A DNA stretch of 64,000 nucleotides from Kofleriaceae bacterium (GTDB lineage: Bacteria; Myxococcota_A; Polyangia; Haliangiales; Haliangiaceae), in contig JANTGM010000009.1 of assembly GCA_024762925.1 (NCBI GenBank), forward strand, positions 33,445-97,444. The letters run 5' to 3'. The notes beneath the pieces were generated by a model, which was given only the letters and a program-made list of their open reading frames with translations, did no database searches and had not been told where the DNA came from. Below are positions 1 to 8,925 of this stretch, piece by piece. Position 1 is the first letter of the stretch. The number at the start of each line of letters is the position of its first letter. Made by a program: the position numbers and the translations under genes.

Positions 1-461
1 TTGTCGGTTCGGCCGGAGGAATCCTTGGAGGCACGGTAAATCACGGGACAGAAGGTGACATTGGCTCAGGCCTTGTCGCTTCTGTGAGTGGCACGTATCT
101 GGCTCTGTACGAGTCTGCGAAGCTTCCCTTCATTCTTGGGAGCCTAACCATTGGTCACTCGAGAACGACGGCCGTTTCCGACGATGCCATGCGTCACGAT
201 TGGATTGCCTACGATGTGCGCGCCGGAGTCATGGTGGGCAAGACAATCGGTGATCGATTCGTTCCCTTTGCCAGTGCACGCGCCTTTGGTGGCCCTGTGG
301 ATTGGAAGCTCGGTGGCGAGGATGTCATTGGGAGCGACAAGTATCACTACACCGTTGGTCTTGGTGCGACGTACCGAATTCCTGGCAAGGTCGACTTCTT
401 CGCTGAAGTACTGGGCCTAGGCGAGAACAGCGTGAGTCTTGGTGGTAGCGTCGCGTTCTAG
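1..461 (+). CDS. C-terminal part of an outer-membrane beta-barrel-like protein (5' end outside window)
   Basis: The frame is open from base 3 with no stop, so the gene begins before the window. The visible ~152 residues alternate polar and hydrophobic residues as amphipathic beta strands and end in SLGGSVAF; a terminal Phe is typical of barrels inserted by the BAM machinery. Gly/Ser-rich turns (LGGTVNHGTEG, GLGATYRIPG) fit hairpins of a small porin-like or OmpA-like barrel. The stop overlaps the stop of the convergent kinase gene by 4 bases. No specific function can be read; the barrel assignment is inferred from pattern, not from a recognised family. Confidence 0.6.
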   Translation, partial: VGSAGGILGGTVNHGTEGDIGSGLVASVSGTYLALYESAKLPFILGSLTIGHSRTTAVSDDAMRHDWIAYDVRAGVMVGKTIGDRFVPFASARAFGGPVDWKLGGEDVIGSDKYHYTVGLGATYRIPGKVDFFAEVLGLGENSVSLGGSVAF

Positions 462-2413
462 CGACTAGGCTCGTCTCCAAGTCCATTCAGAGTATCTCTT
501 ACACGAGCGAGTAATCGATGCGAGCTAAATGGCTTGGCGAGAAACGGGAAACTCGGCGCACTTGGAGCGTGAATCTGTGCTGCATAGGCAGACATGCAGA
601 GAATTTTCATATTGTGCTGCGACCGAAGTTGAGCAGCGAGTTCGTGACCCTGCATGGCGGGTAGGCCCTCATCAGTGAGAAGCATGTCAAAGCGAGGCGT
701 TCTCTCAACAAGTTCAAGAGCGTCTTCCCCATCTTTGGCACACGCAACTTGGTAGCCAGCTCGGGTGAGAGCTCGCTCGACGAAGGTGCGAACTTGCTCA
801 TGATCCTCTACAACGAGGATTCTGGCACCAACCCGGTTTTGATACGGCATCGTTGGAGCCTCTGAGAATTCTTCTTCCTCTAGTTCAGAGCAGGGGAGAG
901 TAATTTCGAATGTTGTGCCGGCACCGAGTACAGACTCAACGCGAATTTCGCCGTTGTTGGAACGAACAATGCCATAGACCGTGGCAAGGCCAATGCCCGT
1001 GCCTCGGTCTGGCCCTTTCGTCGTGAAGAATGGATCAAAGATGCGACTCGCTGTTGCCTCATCCATGCCAGTGCCTGTGTCCGTCACGCGCAGGATTGCG
1101 ACGACTTGCCCACCAGCTTCCTTGTGCGAATCAGCCGAGATGTGGAGGTCGCCACCACCGGGCATTGCGTCGCGAGCGTTCAGTGCCAGATTTGTGAGTA
1201 CCTGCTCTAGTTGGCCGCGGTCCATTAGCAGTAGTGGCAAATCGTCTGCGACAGAGATGGTCACATGGATTCGTTCGGTGAGTGTGCGGCTGAGCATGCG
1301 CGCAACGCCTTCAATCTCTCGCCGCAGGTCAAGCATGTGTCGCGATGGCAGCTGCCGTTGCCCAAATCCGAGAAGCTGTCGTGTGAGGCTCTTACTGCTC
1401 TTGATTGCCTGCCAGAGTTCTTCTGATGCATAGCGAATGTCTTCGTTCGCGTGCTCGGGGTTCTCTTCTACCCAATCGGAGATTTCGCCCGACGCACCCA
1501 TGAAGACAACAAGCAGGTTGTTGAAGTCATGGGCAATTCCTGCCGCCAGTTGCCCAAGTGCTTCCATCTTCTCCGAGGCTCGCAATCGTTTGGCGGTGCT
1601 CTCTCGCTCTTCTTGCATCCGCACTCGCTCTGATAAGTCGCGAATCACTTCAACACACGCAGCCTTGCCGTTGAGAGTTGTCTCCCCACGGGAAACCTCG
1701 ACCAGGAACTTCGCGCCATCGCGTCGAATGGCCTCATAGATCTTTGCGGTTGGACCCTCAGCTTGAATTTGCAGCGCGTGCTCGGTTTCCTCAAGCAGCG
1801 AAGAACGAGAAAGTCCCTCGAGCGATTCCACAGGGTACCCATACATGCGTGCTGCAGCATCGTTGGCGGTTCGGACTTGTCCACTTGCGCTATCGACGAC
1901 GAGAATTGCGTCAGAAGATGCGTGGAAGAGAGCTCGGTGCTGCTGCTCGCTGGCCCGCAGTTGATCGACCAGCTCTCGCTCGTGTCGGTTTTGTCTCGTC
2001 TTGGCAACAGCATTGCGAGCCTTGAACACCAAGGTGCTCAATTGAAAGGGCTTGGGAACATAGTCAAAGGCGCCTGCCTCAACCGCTTCAATGGCTGAGT
2101 CCATTGAAGGGTACCCCGTGATCAGAATGAACTCTTGGTTGGGGCATTGCTGGCGCAGGCGACGGATGGTGGCCAATCCCGATCCATCGGGAAGGTTCTT
2201 GTCAACGATGACCAAATCGAACGGGCCGTCCTCGTTGAACCGCTGGATGCCCTGAGCTACCGAGCTTGCGCGGCAAATGTCGACTTCAAGGATGGCTTCG
2301 ATCGCATCGACGATGGCGGGCTCATCATCAATGACCAGCACCTGCGCGTCGGCTAGGTAGGCAAGTCCATGCTCAAGTAGGTTTGGCGCGTTATGAGAGC
2401 TATCGCTCGACAT
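458..2413 (-). CDS. Hybrid sensor histidine kinase, REC-PAS-HisKA-HATPase-REC
   Basis: Soluble two-component kinase with no membrane segment. The N-terminal receiver (about residues 24-135) has the acidic pair DDEP, phospho-Asp D71 (VIVDKNLPDG) and K121 (VPKPF). A PAS domain follows at about 155-265, then HisKA with the phospho-accepting H295 in [10 protein letters not shown], then an HATPase domain with DTGTGMDE and GTGIGLATVYGIV. A second receiver (about 530-645) has VVEDHE, D in LLTDEGLP and AKPFSS. The receiver-first order suggests that it takes phosphate from another kinase and passes it on. The ATG lies next to the repeat region at 2518-2810, and no partner gene is adjacent. The domain call is secure; the signal and output are unknown. 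Confidence 0.93.
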   Translation of the reverse strand: MSSDSSHNAPNLLEHGLAYLADAQVLVIDDEPAIVDAIEAILEVDICRASSVAQGIQRFNEDGPFDLVIVDKNLPDGSGLATIRRLRQQCPNQEFILITGYPSMDSAIEAVEAGAFDYVPKPFQLSTLVFKARNAVAKTRQNRHERELVDQLRASEQQHRALFHASSDAILVVDSASGQVRTANDAAARMYGYPVESLEGLSRSSLLEETEHALQIQAEGPTAKIYEAIRRDGAKFLVEVSRGETTLNGKAACVEVIRDLSERVRMQEERESTAKRLRASEKMEALGQLAAGIAHDFNNLLVVFMGASGEISDWVEENPEHANEDIRYASEELWQAIKSSKSLTRQLLGFGQRQLPSRHMLDLRREIEGVARMLSRTLTERIHVTISVADDLPLLLMDRGQLEQVLTNLALNARDAMPGGGDLHISADSHKEAGGQVVAILRVTDTGTGMDEATASRIFDPFFTTKGPDRGTGIGLATVYGIVRSNNGEIRVESVLGAGTTFEITLPCSELEEEEFSEAPTMPYQNRVGARILVVEDHEQVRTFVERALTRAGYQVACAKDGEDALELVERTPRFDMLLTDEGLPAMQGHELAAQLRSQHNMKILCMSAYAAQIHAPSAPSFPFLAKPFSSHRLLARVRDTLNGLGDEPSR

Positions 2414-2517
2414 CGTCGTTATAGGGAAATCGGACAGTATGCTGAAGTTCTGTAGTGGTGGAGTACACTTTCTGCGACATGCTTTGCCCGCGTATTTCTC
2501 CGTTTCTTGGGTAGTTG

Positions 2518-2810
2518 GCTCTTCCGGCTCTTCCGGACGGCTCTTCCGGACGGTTCTTCCGGCTCTTCCGGCTCTTCCGGCTCTTCCGGCTCTTCCGGCT
2601 CTTCCGGACGGTTCTTCCGGCTCTTCCAGCTCTTCCGGGCTCTTCCGGGCCGAGGGTTGTTCTCACGGCTGAGCGGCTCCATGTCCGCCGCTCTTCCGGA
2701 CCGGGCTCTTCCGGACCGGGCTCTTCCAGGCCGGGCTCTTCCGGACCGAGGGTTGCCGCTCTTCCGGACCGAGGGTTGTTCTCACGGCTGAGCGCGGCTC
2801 CATGTCCGCC
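2518..2810. repeat. 9-bp GGCTCTTCC tandem array with embedded longer direct repeats
   Basis: From about 2518 to 2650 the unit GGCTCTTCC recurs head to tail, at its purest as a run of five to six units around 2560-2607, interrupted by GGAC and GGTTCTTCC variants. A 39-41 base block beginning CGAGGGTTGTTCTCACGG occurs at 2651-2689 and again at 2770-2810, with a fragment (CGAGGGTTG) at 2747-2755 and further CTCTTCCGGACCGGG units between. All six frames give low-complexity peptides (GSS, ALP, LFR, EEP, KSR repeats) and none resembles a protein. The array sits just upstream of the kinase starting at 2413. It is best read as an expanding non-coding satellite. Confidence 0.85.
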
Positions 2811-2981
2811 AACGCCGAATCTGACGTCTCAAGCCGCAAATCGACTGTCCATTTGCCCTATTGCAAGCCTAGACATGAGAGTTTTTCTCTCGGTCCCACG
2901 CAGCAGACGCAACGAAGCACCAAAGCGACTTCCCTTGGTGCTTTCCTCGCCGCTGTTGCTCCGCCCGCGCCTCCGAAGAGG

Positions 2982-3349
2982 TCAGGTGGGAGCGGGCTCG
3001 ACGAGCACGTTCCAGCGCTGAACAGCGAGATAGCTGCCATAGGGAAAGACAACGCCCTCTTCGCCCGCTTTCCTTCGAAGCCGGGCCTCTTCGTGCCTCT
3101 CCCAAAAGCGTCGTAGCCGTGCGATTGCGGTGAGTCGATCCTTCTTCACCCGAGCACCGATGAGAGGCGCGAGCCTAAAGAGCTTGTGCGGCGATTTGGG
3201 ATACGACTTCGGATCTGCTTTCTGATCCGTGACATCACAGCGGAACGGCTTGCCCGAGCATCACGCATTTCGCGATGTTCCTTCTCATAGGCAAGCACTC
3301 GTGTTTCTAGCAAGTGGTCCAGCTCAAAGCGCTGCCAAATGACCGGTAC
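2982..3349 (-). pseudogene. Decayed gene fragment, copy A (family not recognised)
   Basis: Read on the minus strand from 3349, a coherent frame runs VPVIWQRFELDHLLETR then YEKEHREMRDA. After one missing base it continues with KPFRCDVTDQ, PKSYPKSPHKLFRLAPL, LRRFWERHEEARLRR and VVFPYGSYLAVQRWNV, ending at a TGA at 2982-2984. The central ~125 bases are about 85% identical to a second fragment at 6758-6886 that keeps the same frame, which shows that this was protein-coding. The 5' end is missing (stop just upstream of 3349) and the frameshift lies at about 3257-3260, where copy B has one extra base. Two partial copies in one window suggest a formerly mobile or multicopy gene, but I cannot name the family. 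Confidence 0.6.
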
Positions 3350-3376
3350 ACATCAGATTTGGGTTAGAATTGAACT

Positions 3377-4927
3377 GTGATCTCCTCGAATGAAAAGCTC
3401 GCCGTCTTCCAGCGAGGTCCCGTGGTGCTCTTTCAGTGGCACAACGCCGAAGGCTGGCCCGTTCATTGGTGCTCTCCCAACGTAAAAGACATTTGCGGTT
3501 ACAACGCCGAGGACTTCATGTCGGGAACGGTGGCATATGCTGGTTTAATACACCCAGACGACATCGATCAGGTCACCCAAGAAGTCACGGACGCACTCGC
3601 CAAGAACCTCGACTCCTTTGAACACGAGCCCTATCGCATCATTCATCGCGACAAGTCCGTTCGCTGGCTCCACGACGTCACCCACCTACTTCGCAAGGGC
3701 GACGAGGTTACACACTTTGTAGGCTACGTTGTGGATATCACCAGCCGCATGAATGTGATGCAGAGGTCCATCGACCTGGAAAAGCAACTTCTGCACGCCC
3801 AAAAGCTTGAAAGCCTGGGTGTGCTCGCCGGTGGCGTAGCCCACGATTTTAACAATCTGCTAACGGGCATATTGGGCGAGGCAACTCTGGCCCGATTGGA
3901 GTACGGGACACCCAACGGTGAAACTCTTAGAAACATCGATCAAATCGAACTTCTCGCGATGCGGGCCGCTGAGCTCACAAGGCAGCTTCTAGCATACTCC
4001 GGTAAGGGGCGGTTCGTCGTGCAGCCGCTAGACCTCAGCGAACTCATGCGCGAAATCACCAGCATGCTCAACGTCGCTATTTCAAAAAAAGCAGCACTTG
4101 AGTTACACCTCTCAGACGATCTGCCCGCCATTGCCGCTGACCAGGCACAAATCCAGCAGATCGCGATGAACCTACTCACCAACGCCTCCGATGCCTTAGG
4201 CGAGGAGCAAGGGGTGATCCGAATAAAGACGGGTCGTGAAACCGTATCGGCGGACACGCTGCGAGAAGTCTATGGCGCCAAGGACTTGCCTTCAGGTGTG
4301 TACGTCACGCTGGAAGTATCTGACAACGGCTGCGGAATTTCGGCCGAGACCCGAAAAAGACTCTTTGACCCATTTTTTACCACCAAGGCGACTGGCCGCG
4401 GCTTGGGGATGTCTGCAGTTCTAGGAATTGTTCTGGGGCACCAGGGAGCAATTCGTGTGTACTCTGAACCAGGCCAAGGAACCGCATTTAAACTACTGTT
4501 CCCTGCCATCGAAGACACTGCGATTGCTCTCCGCAGTAGTGAAACCAAGAAGCAATGGAAAGGCACAGGCACAGTGCTCGTCGTCGATGACGAACCTTCT
4601 GTTCTCAGCGTGGCAACGCGAATGCTAACGCACCTTGGTTTTGAAGCCATCGTCGCAAGCAATGGCCAAGAAGCCCTTGCGATGTATCAACAACACTCCG
4701 ACGATATCGTTTTGGTACTACTCGATATGATGATGCCTGTCATGAATGGGAGAGAGACCCTAGCCGCTCTGCGGCGCATCACTCCGGATCTGCCCATCGT
4801 CATGTCCAGCGGCTTCAACGAACAAGAGGCCATCAGCCGCATCGCAGCACGAGGCATGACCTCCTTCCTGCAAAAGCCCTACGAGTTGGAAGACCTAGAA
4901 GCCGCTGTGCGCGCTGTAATCCACTAG
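3377..4927 (+). CDS. Hybrid sensor histidine kinase, PAS-HisKA-HATPase-REC
   Basis: Cytosolic hybrid kinase. A PAS fold of the PAS_3 type occupies about residues 12-125 ([27 protein letters not shown]). HisKA carries H156 in [11 protein letters not shown], followed by HATPase with the N-box [11 protein letters not shown] and G-boxes SDNGCGIS and [13 protein letters not shown]. The C-terminal receiver has VVDDEP, phospho-Asp in [11 protein letters not shown] and K in LQKPYE. The frame opens straight after an in-frame TGA at 3371-3373, so GTG 3377 is the earliest possible start, and it leaves an intact PAS domain. No cognate regulator is adjacent. Domain identity is secure, the ligand unknown. 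Confidence 0.93.
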   Translation: MISSNEKLAVFQRGPVVLFQWHNAEGWPVHWCSPNVKDICGYNAEDFMSGTVAYAGLIHPDDIDQVTQEVTDALAKNLDSFEHEPYRIIHRDKSVRWLHDVTHLLRKGDEVTHFVGYVVDITSRMNVMQRSIDLEKQLLHAQKLESLGVLAGGVAHDFNNLLTGILGEATLARLEYGTPNGETLRNIDQIELLAMRAAELTRQLLAYSGKGRFVVQPLDLSELMREITSMLNVAISKKAALELHLSDDLPAIAADQAQIQQIAMNLLTNASDALGEEQGVIRIKTGRETVSADTLREVYGAKDLPSGVYVTLEVSDNGCGISAETRKRLFDPFFTTKATGRGLGMSAVLGIVLGHQGAIRVYSEPGQGTAFKLLFPAIEDTAIALRSSETKKQWKGTGTVLVVDDEPSVLSVATRMLTHLGFEAIVASNGQEALAMYQQHSDDIVLVLLDMMMPVMNGRETLAALRRITPDLPIVMSSGFNEQEAISRIAARGMTSFLQKPYELEDLEAAVRAVIH

Positions 4928-5048
4928 CGCGTTCGTCTCGACTCGAACGTTATGAACGGCGCCCAAAACGGAGCAAAGTGATTGGTCTGTGGAGTTCCAC
5001 GAACGTGCAATCGTTTGAGGCGTCCGGGCCTTTTGAAACTACGACTCC

Positions 5049-5522
5049 TTGGACCTGCTCACTGAGCGAGTCGCATCGATCACGCAGCGTGTGGTGGGCG
5101 GGGTTGAGCTTGGCGTTGCGACCATCGCATCTCGAACCGGCGACACCAAGCAGTGGATTGAGGCAACGATCGCTGCGCCAGGAACGGCGATTGAGATCCA
5201 GTGTGGCTCGGGCAACGCACTGAAACTCGAAGATAAGAGTGTTGCCCAAAGTGACATCAACGGCGTTGATATCAACTCTTTTGCCGTGAAAACCAACAAG
5301 CTCCTTACCAACGCCAACTACCGAGATCGATTCTCGCGATCCGGAGATTGTTGCGGTGCGTACTCCGCATTTGGCTGGCACGCATGGACCGAAGTTGAAA
5401 TCGATGGTCACTGGGTGCAAGTCGATCCAAGTTGGGACGAAGTCGTCGGCAGTGCAACGCACATCAGCTTGGGTGAGGACGCCGCAATGAACCTCAGCGC
5501 CATCAAGCTTGAGGTCTTGTAG
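5049..5522 (+). pseudogene. Truncated transglutaminase-like protein relic
   Basis: The C-terminal third has the hallmark of a transglutaminase-like core: GWHAWTEVEIDGHWVQVDPSW followed by ATHISLG, where His and Asp belong to the catalytic triad. In intact members a conserved GDCxxHA Cys segment lies some 30-40 residues before this His. Here GDCC is almost directly fused to the His segment, which suggests an internal deletion. The frame opens only at 5037 after several stops (TGAs at 5034-5036 and just before), with no convincing start or ribosome site, so the 5' end is also lost. The antisense 240-codon frame at 4950-5672 looks like a shadow. Reading as a relic is an inference. Confidence 0.55.
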
Positions 5523-5657
5523 CGACGCTCGCCATGGCTCATAGGCCGTGATTTTCAGACTCGTGTGAGCCTCAGTCTCGAACTTCGAGATGACATGAGC
5601 TAACAAGGCGATAAATGCTGGTTCGCTCGGGGCCTTGGGCGGTGTACTCTGCGCCAC

Positions 5658-6740
5658 ATGCTCGCTGCTCACATCGCGTCGATTCTCACTGTATCGTTGG
5701 CCCTGGCAAGCTGTGGGGCTGATGATGGCAAAGCCGACGGGGATGCAGGAGCGGACCTTGTCGACGCTGGCGGCGCTGAGTGCGCAACAGCGGTCGGTGC
5801 AAACCCTGAGTGGCTTCTAGGCGCTCAGGATAGCGATCTGCGACAGCTCACAGGCATTGAGGCAACGATGACTGGCGCTACGCTCGCGGAGAGATCGACC
5901 GTTAGCAATCGCGCTGCGACCAGAGAGTTTCTGCAGGCGCGTTTTGCGTCTCTCGGCTACAGCCCGATGCTCGACAACTACGGCACGGGCGCCAACGTCT
6001 TCGCAGAGCTGCCAGCGACTGTGGAGACCACTGATACCATCGTAGTCGGCGCGCACTTTGATTCGGTTCCCGGAAGCCCTGGAGCGAACGACAACGCAAC
6101 GGGGGTAGCCATGGTTCTCGCCGCAGCGCGCTATGCCGCAGAGCTCGATTGTCGATCGCAGCACATCATCTTTGTCTTGTTTGATGAAGAAGAAATTGGC
6201 CTCGTTGGCAGCGATCAGTTTGCGCAGCTAATCGGTCGGCCTGAGTTTGGCGCGAATGTCACTGCGGTTCACACCATTGATCAAAATGGATGGGACGAGG
6301 ATGGCGACCGAGCGTTCGAACTCGAACGACCCGACGGAACCCTCTTCGACGCATATACGAGTGCCAAGCAAGTCGCGGGCTCAAGCATGCCGATTCACCA
6401 AACCAACACAGGCTCAACGGATCATGTCTCGTTTCGACAGCATGGGTTCACTTCCATCGGCATCACCGAGGAGTACGTCAACGGCGATACAACGCCGCAC
6501 TATCACCTCTCGTCGGATAGCTATGCGACGGTAGACCGCGACTACTTGGCTTCGACTACGCGCCTCATGCTCACGATGCTTCACAGCAGCGTGATAATCG
6601 ATACGGCTGCTTTGCGATCGCTAGACTCATCGCAACCTCGCGCGAGTCTAGCCAAGCGCTATCAAGCCGCGACGGTTCTTGAGCGTGACGCCTCTCCGCT
6701 TCGACCAACTGGGTGTCGTTCGCTCGGCCTTAGTCGATAG
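5658..6740 (+). CDS. M28-family zinc aminopeptidase-like lipoprotein
   Basis: Signal peptide with lipobox LASC (Cys19) and an Asp/Gly-rich tether, so it is probably an envelope lipoprotein. The peptidase domain has the co-catalytic zinc set of family M28: H133 in GAHFDS, D145 in GANDNATG, E177/E178 in LFDEEEIG, D208 in HTIDQNG and a His of the TPHYHLSSD segment (281/283). M28 enzymes remove N-terminal residues from peptides. The last ~40 residues after LDSS are Arg/Ser-rich and unlike the family, perhaps read-through into former non-coding DNA next to the decayed element at 6758. Function as an exopeptidase is likely; substrate unknown. Confidence 0.9.
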   Translation: MLAAHIASILTVSLALASCGADDGKADGDAGADLVDAGGAECATAVGANPEWLLGAQDSDLRQLTGIEATMTGATLAERSTVSNRAATREFLQARFASLGYSPMLDNYGTGANVFAELPATVETTDTIVVGAHFDSVPGSPGANDNATGVAMVLAAARYAAELDCRSQHIIFVLFDEEEIGLVGSDQFAQLIGRPEFGANVTAVHTIDQNGWDEDGDRAFELERPDGTLFDAYTSAKQVAGSSMPIHQTNTGSTDHVSFRQHGFTSIGITEEYVNGDTTPHYHLSSDSYATVDRDYLASTTRLMLTMLHSSVIIDTAALRSLDSSQPRASLAKRYQAATVLERDASPLRPTGCRSLGLSR

Positions 6741-6757
6741 GTTGGTCGTCGACCCAG

Positions 6758-6886
6758 GACACCAATGAGAAGAGGCGCGAGCCCAAAGAGCTTATGCGGC
6801 GACTTGGGATACGACTTCGGAGCTGGTTTCTGGACCGCGACATCACAGCGAAATGGCTTACCCTCGGCATCACGCATTTCGCGACT
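6758..6886 (-). pseudogene. Decayed gene fragment, copy B (paralogue of 2982-3349)
   Basis: The minus-strand frame reads REMRDAEGKPFRCDV, PKSYPKSPHKLFGLAPLLIG and matches the middle of copy A at about 85% nucleotide identity, without the single-base deletion seen there. It keeps neither the N-terminal part (WQRFELDHLLETR) nor the C-terminal part (VVFPYGSYL) of copy A. It lies exactly in the gap between the M28 peptidase (ends 6740) and the nitrobindin-like gene (ends 6894). Its frame happens to stay open through 6662-6949, but the flanking residues are not protein-like. Confidence 0.6.
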
Positions 6887-6893
6887 GATGCCT

Positions 6894-7463
6894 CTACGAG
6901 ACGCGACGTAGCGTATTGATATCGCTGTGATCAAATAGCTCTTCAACACCGTTCATTTTCATGAACATGTGTTCTTCGTAGTGCAGCTCATCTTTGATGC
7001 TGGTGTTGATCTTCAGTGTGTACTCAACGGTCTTGAATTCTTTGGTGAGAAAGGGACTTGAGCAGATTCCGAAGACTTCTGAGCCAGCCTTTGCTTCCAG
7101 GGCAAACTCGGTGGCATCCGGTTCTGCAGTTCCGCCTGCGAGAACTGCCATTCCACGTGGTGGCATAAATGAGCGAATGATGAGCTTGGATGCTGCATCC
7201 CACATCCAGTAGCCAACCTCTTCGTGAAATGGGTCGTCTGAGCCAACGCGCCATGCGGTTGTGTTGTAGCGAAGGCCAAAGAGCTTTTGTTCGTGATTGT
7301 CAACGCGGCCTGTCGCTTCAAAGACCATGCGTTCACGGTACTTGCTGGTCGCGATCTGGCGATCCGTTTCGGGCTTATCCGAAGGAGCTAGATCGGTTCC
7401 CTTTCCTCCTTCCCAAATTCCAAGAAGTGGTGCGAGAGGGCCAAGTTCATCAATTGTGCTCAT
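6894..7463 (-). CDS. Nitrobindin-like heme-binding beta-barrel protein (THAP4/DUF1794 type)
   Basis: At 189 residues it has the size of the FABP-like nitrobindin family. The N-terminus PLAPLLGIWEGGKGTD is the family's GxWxG signature. The middle repeats short strands (YRERMVFEATG, EEVGYWMWD), and the C-terminal HSDINTLRRVS corresponds to the conserved H-x-D-x-N-TLxR end, which carries the proximal heme His in characterised members. Family members bind ferric heme and handle NO or peroxynitrite; a cytosolic location is expected because there is no signal peptide. It lies head-to-tail with the sulfur genes but 46 bases away, so co-transcription is possible and unproven. Confidence 0.85.
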   Translation of the reverse strand: MSTIDELGPLAPLLGIWEGGKGTDLAPSDKPETDRQIATSKYRERMVFEATGRVDNHEQKLFGLRYNTTAWRVGSDDPFHEEVGYWMWDAASKLIIRSFMPPRGMAVLAGGTAEPDATEFALEAKAGSEVFGICSSPFLTKEFKTVEYTLKINTSIKDELHYEEHMFMKMNGVEELFDHSDINTLRRVS

Positions 7464-7508
7464 GAGCGCATCTTATGGCATTTCGCGCTACAGTGTTCGT
7501 TGAGATGC

Positions 7509-7952
7509 TTAGCTTCGGAGCCCAAGGTGTCCCGCGACCATGGCTTCCAAACTCGTGAGGCCAGCTTCTCGGCCGATTTGGAGGGCCTGCTCGGGGCTCG
7601 CCCCCTGCAGCCAGTGAGCGCGCAGCGCCAGTAGCGCTCCAACCCGATTTCCTGACGCGCAAAACACAACAGTCGGCCCGGTTGCCTCCACAAGAGCGCG
7701 ATCCAGCGCAATTGCGTTTTCTCGAGTGAGCCCAGCTGAACCTGCGACGGGGATATGGAGGTAGTAGGCCTGCAATCTTGCGAGCGCTTCTCGAGATTCG
7801 GTAACGCCGCTTTCTCCCACAGAGCGCAGGTCAATAAAGACGCTGTAGCCCTGAGAATGAGCCTCCTCCAGGTGGTCTGGGCTGGGCGTGCCTCCCACCA
7901 GAAGCTCGCCAATGACGATAGCATTGCGCATCTGAGGAATGGACTCGGACAT
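7509..7952 (-). CDS. DUF442-type phosphatase/sulfurtransferase-like protein of persulfide operons
   Basis: At 147 residues it matches the beta-lactamase-hydrolase-associated DSP-PTPase-like family (DUF442). It contains a Cys-loop C-x5-R (VVFCASGNRVG) and the upstream strand FIDLRSVGE. In many bacteria this domain is fused to, or adjacent to, persulfide dioxygenases, and it is thought to act as a sulfurtransferase or phosphatase with the loop Cys as nucleophile. Here it is the last gene behind TauE, starting 2 bases after the TauE stop, so the two are surely co-transcribed. A role in sulfane sulfur transfer is inferred from context. Confidence 0.85.
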   Translation of the reverse strand: MSESIPQMRNAIVIGELLVGGTPSPDHLEEAHSQGYSVFIDLRSVGESGVTESREALARLQAYYLHIPVAGSAGLTRENAIALDRALVEATGPTVVFCASGNRVGALLALRAHWLQGASPEQALQIGREAGLTSLEAMVAGHLGLRS

Positions 7953-7954
7953 GA

Positions 7955-8806
7955 TTACGCTGCTCCTAGTTCGGTTCGTTGGCCGTACTTATTGCGGAAT
8001 GCAAAGGCGGCGATACCGAGCCCAGCGAGTACTAGTCCGGAGAAAACCATGGATGATCCCAAAATCGGTAAGAGTTCTTTGGAGAGGATAAAGGTGCCCA
8101 TGATTAGGACAAACCAAGCAAAGACGACTCTAAGTATGTCACCGGGAATCTTGGAGGAGTATCGCGCACCAATGATGGAGCCGACCACAGCAAATCCGGC
8201 GACGGTCATCGTGAGTCCCCAGTCGATGTCGACATGTGTGAGGTGACCTGCAACGCCCGCCAGGGACTTCATTGCGATGACAAGAAGTGAGGTGCCAATT
8301 GCTTTGTGCATGGGAAGTCCACCGAGAATCACGAGCGCTGGTACGACGAGAAACCCGCCGCCCGCACCCACGAGGCCTGTCACCGCACCGACGAAAAACC
8401 CTTCAAGCGCAATCATCGGGAGACCTGCTTCTGATGGTACGTGGTTCGTTGGTTTGCTCTTGCGAAGCATGATGACCGAGGTTGTGACCATGAGTCCTGC
8501 GAACAATGCTAGGAGCAACCAGTCTGCTACAAAGACTGCAAGTCGTCCGCCGACAAATGCGCCTACCATGGCTACACCGCCAAAGATGATTCCGGTCTTC
8601 CATTCAACCCCACCGCGTTTTGCGTGATTTACAGCCCCAACGAGACTTGTGACACCTACGACCACCAAGGAGGATGCGATCGCTTCTCCGGCGGGCATGC
8701 CGGCGACGTAGGCCAAGATTGGAACAGTGAGAATGGAACCGCCTCCTCCAAGGAGTCCAAGTACCGAGCCCATGAAGAGTGCGAGTAAAGTGATGACCAA
8801 GAACAT
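7955..8806 (-). CDS. TauE/SafE-family sulfite (organosulfonate) exporter
   Basis: A 283-residue membrane protein with about eight hydrophobic segments and the two homologous halves of TauE/SafE: LLGGGGSILTVPIL near the N-terminus and GAGGGFLVVPALVI in the second half. In persulfide-oxidising operons such transporters export the sulfite formed by the dioxygenase. The neighbours (persulfide dioxygenase, YeeE/YedE pair, FisR-like activator) support this. A sigma-54-type -24/-12 sequence lies at 8819-8834, very close to the ATG at 8806. Substrate assignment to sulfite is from context. Confidence 0.92.
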   Translation of the reverse strand: MFLVITLLALFMGSVLGLLGGGGSILTVPILAYVAGMPAGEAIASSLVVVGVTSLVGAVNHAKRGGVEWKTGIIFGGVAMVGAFVGGRLAVFVADWLLLALFAGLMVTTSVIMLRKSKPTNHVPSEAGLPMIALEGFFVGAVTGLVGAGGGFLVVPALVILGGLPMHKAIGTSLLVIAMKSLAGVAGHLTHVDIDWGLTMTVAGFAVVGSIIGARYSSKIPGDILRVVFAWFVLIMGTFILSKELLPILGSSMVFSGLVLAGLGIAAFAFRNKYGQRTELGAA

Positions 8807-8818
8807 GTTGCACTCGAT

Positions 8819-8834
8819 TGCAGACTTTGGACCA
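8819..8834 (-). promoter_or_regulatory. Candidate sigma-54 promoter for tauE-DUF442
   Basis: On the minus strand the sequence is TGGTCCaaagtCTGCA, with the invariant GG and GC dinucleotides exactly 10 bases apart as in the TGGCAC-N5-TTGCA consensus. The predicted start of transcription is around 8808, only about 2 bases before ATG 8806. Either the transcript is almost leaderless or the real start is the Met at 8773. The activator gene beside it encodes the right type of regulator. Moderate match. Confidence 0.45.
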
Positions 8835-8925
8835 ACTAGTGCTCTGCCCTAAGTGTCTGAATCTACATCGGAAAAAATCGAATCCGCGATGGCGAAATGC
8901 AATGACTTGTTTCATGATATGCAAC

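Noticed and set aside
2400..2682. Minus-strand frames rich in EEP/KSR repeats before the kinase
   Set aside because: Pure translation of the 9-bp satellite; not a plausible protein and overlapping the kinase leader.
2515..3116. Several plus-strand frames across the repeat array and beyond
   Set aside because: Composed of repeat translation (ALP, LFR, GSS) and antisense of the decayed copy A; no start or protein-like pattern.
4950..5672. 240-codon open frame on the minus strand
   Set aside because: Antisense to the transglutaminase-like motif region; its residues show no family signature, while the plus frame has a recognisable core.
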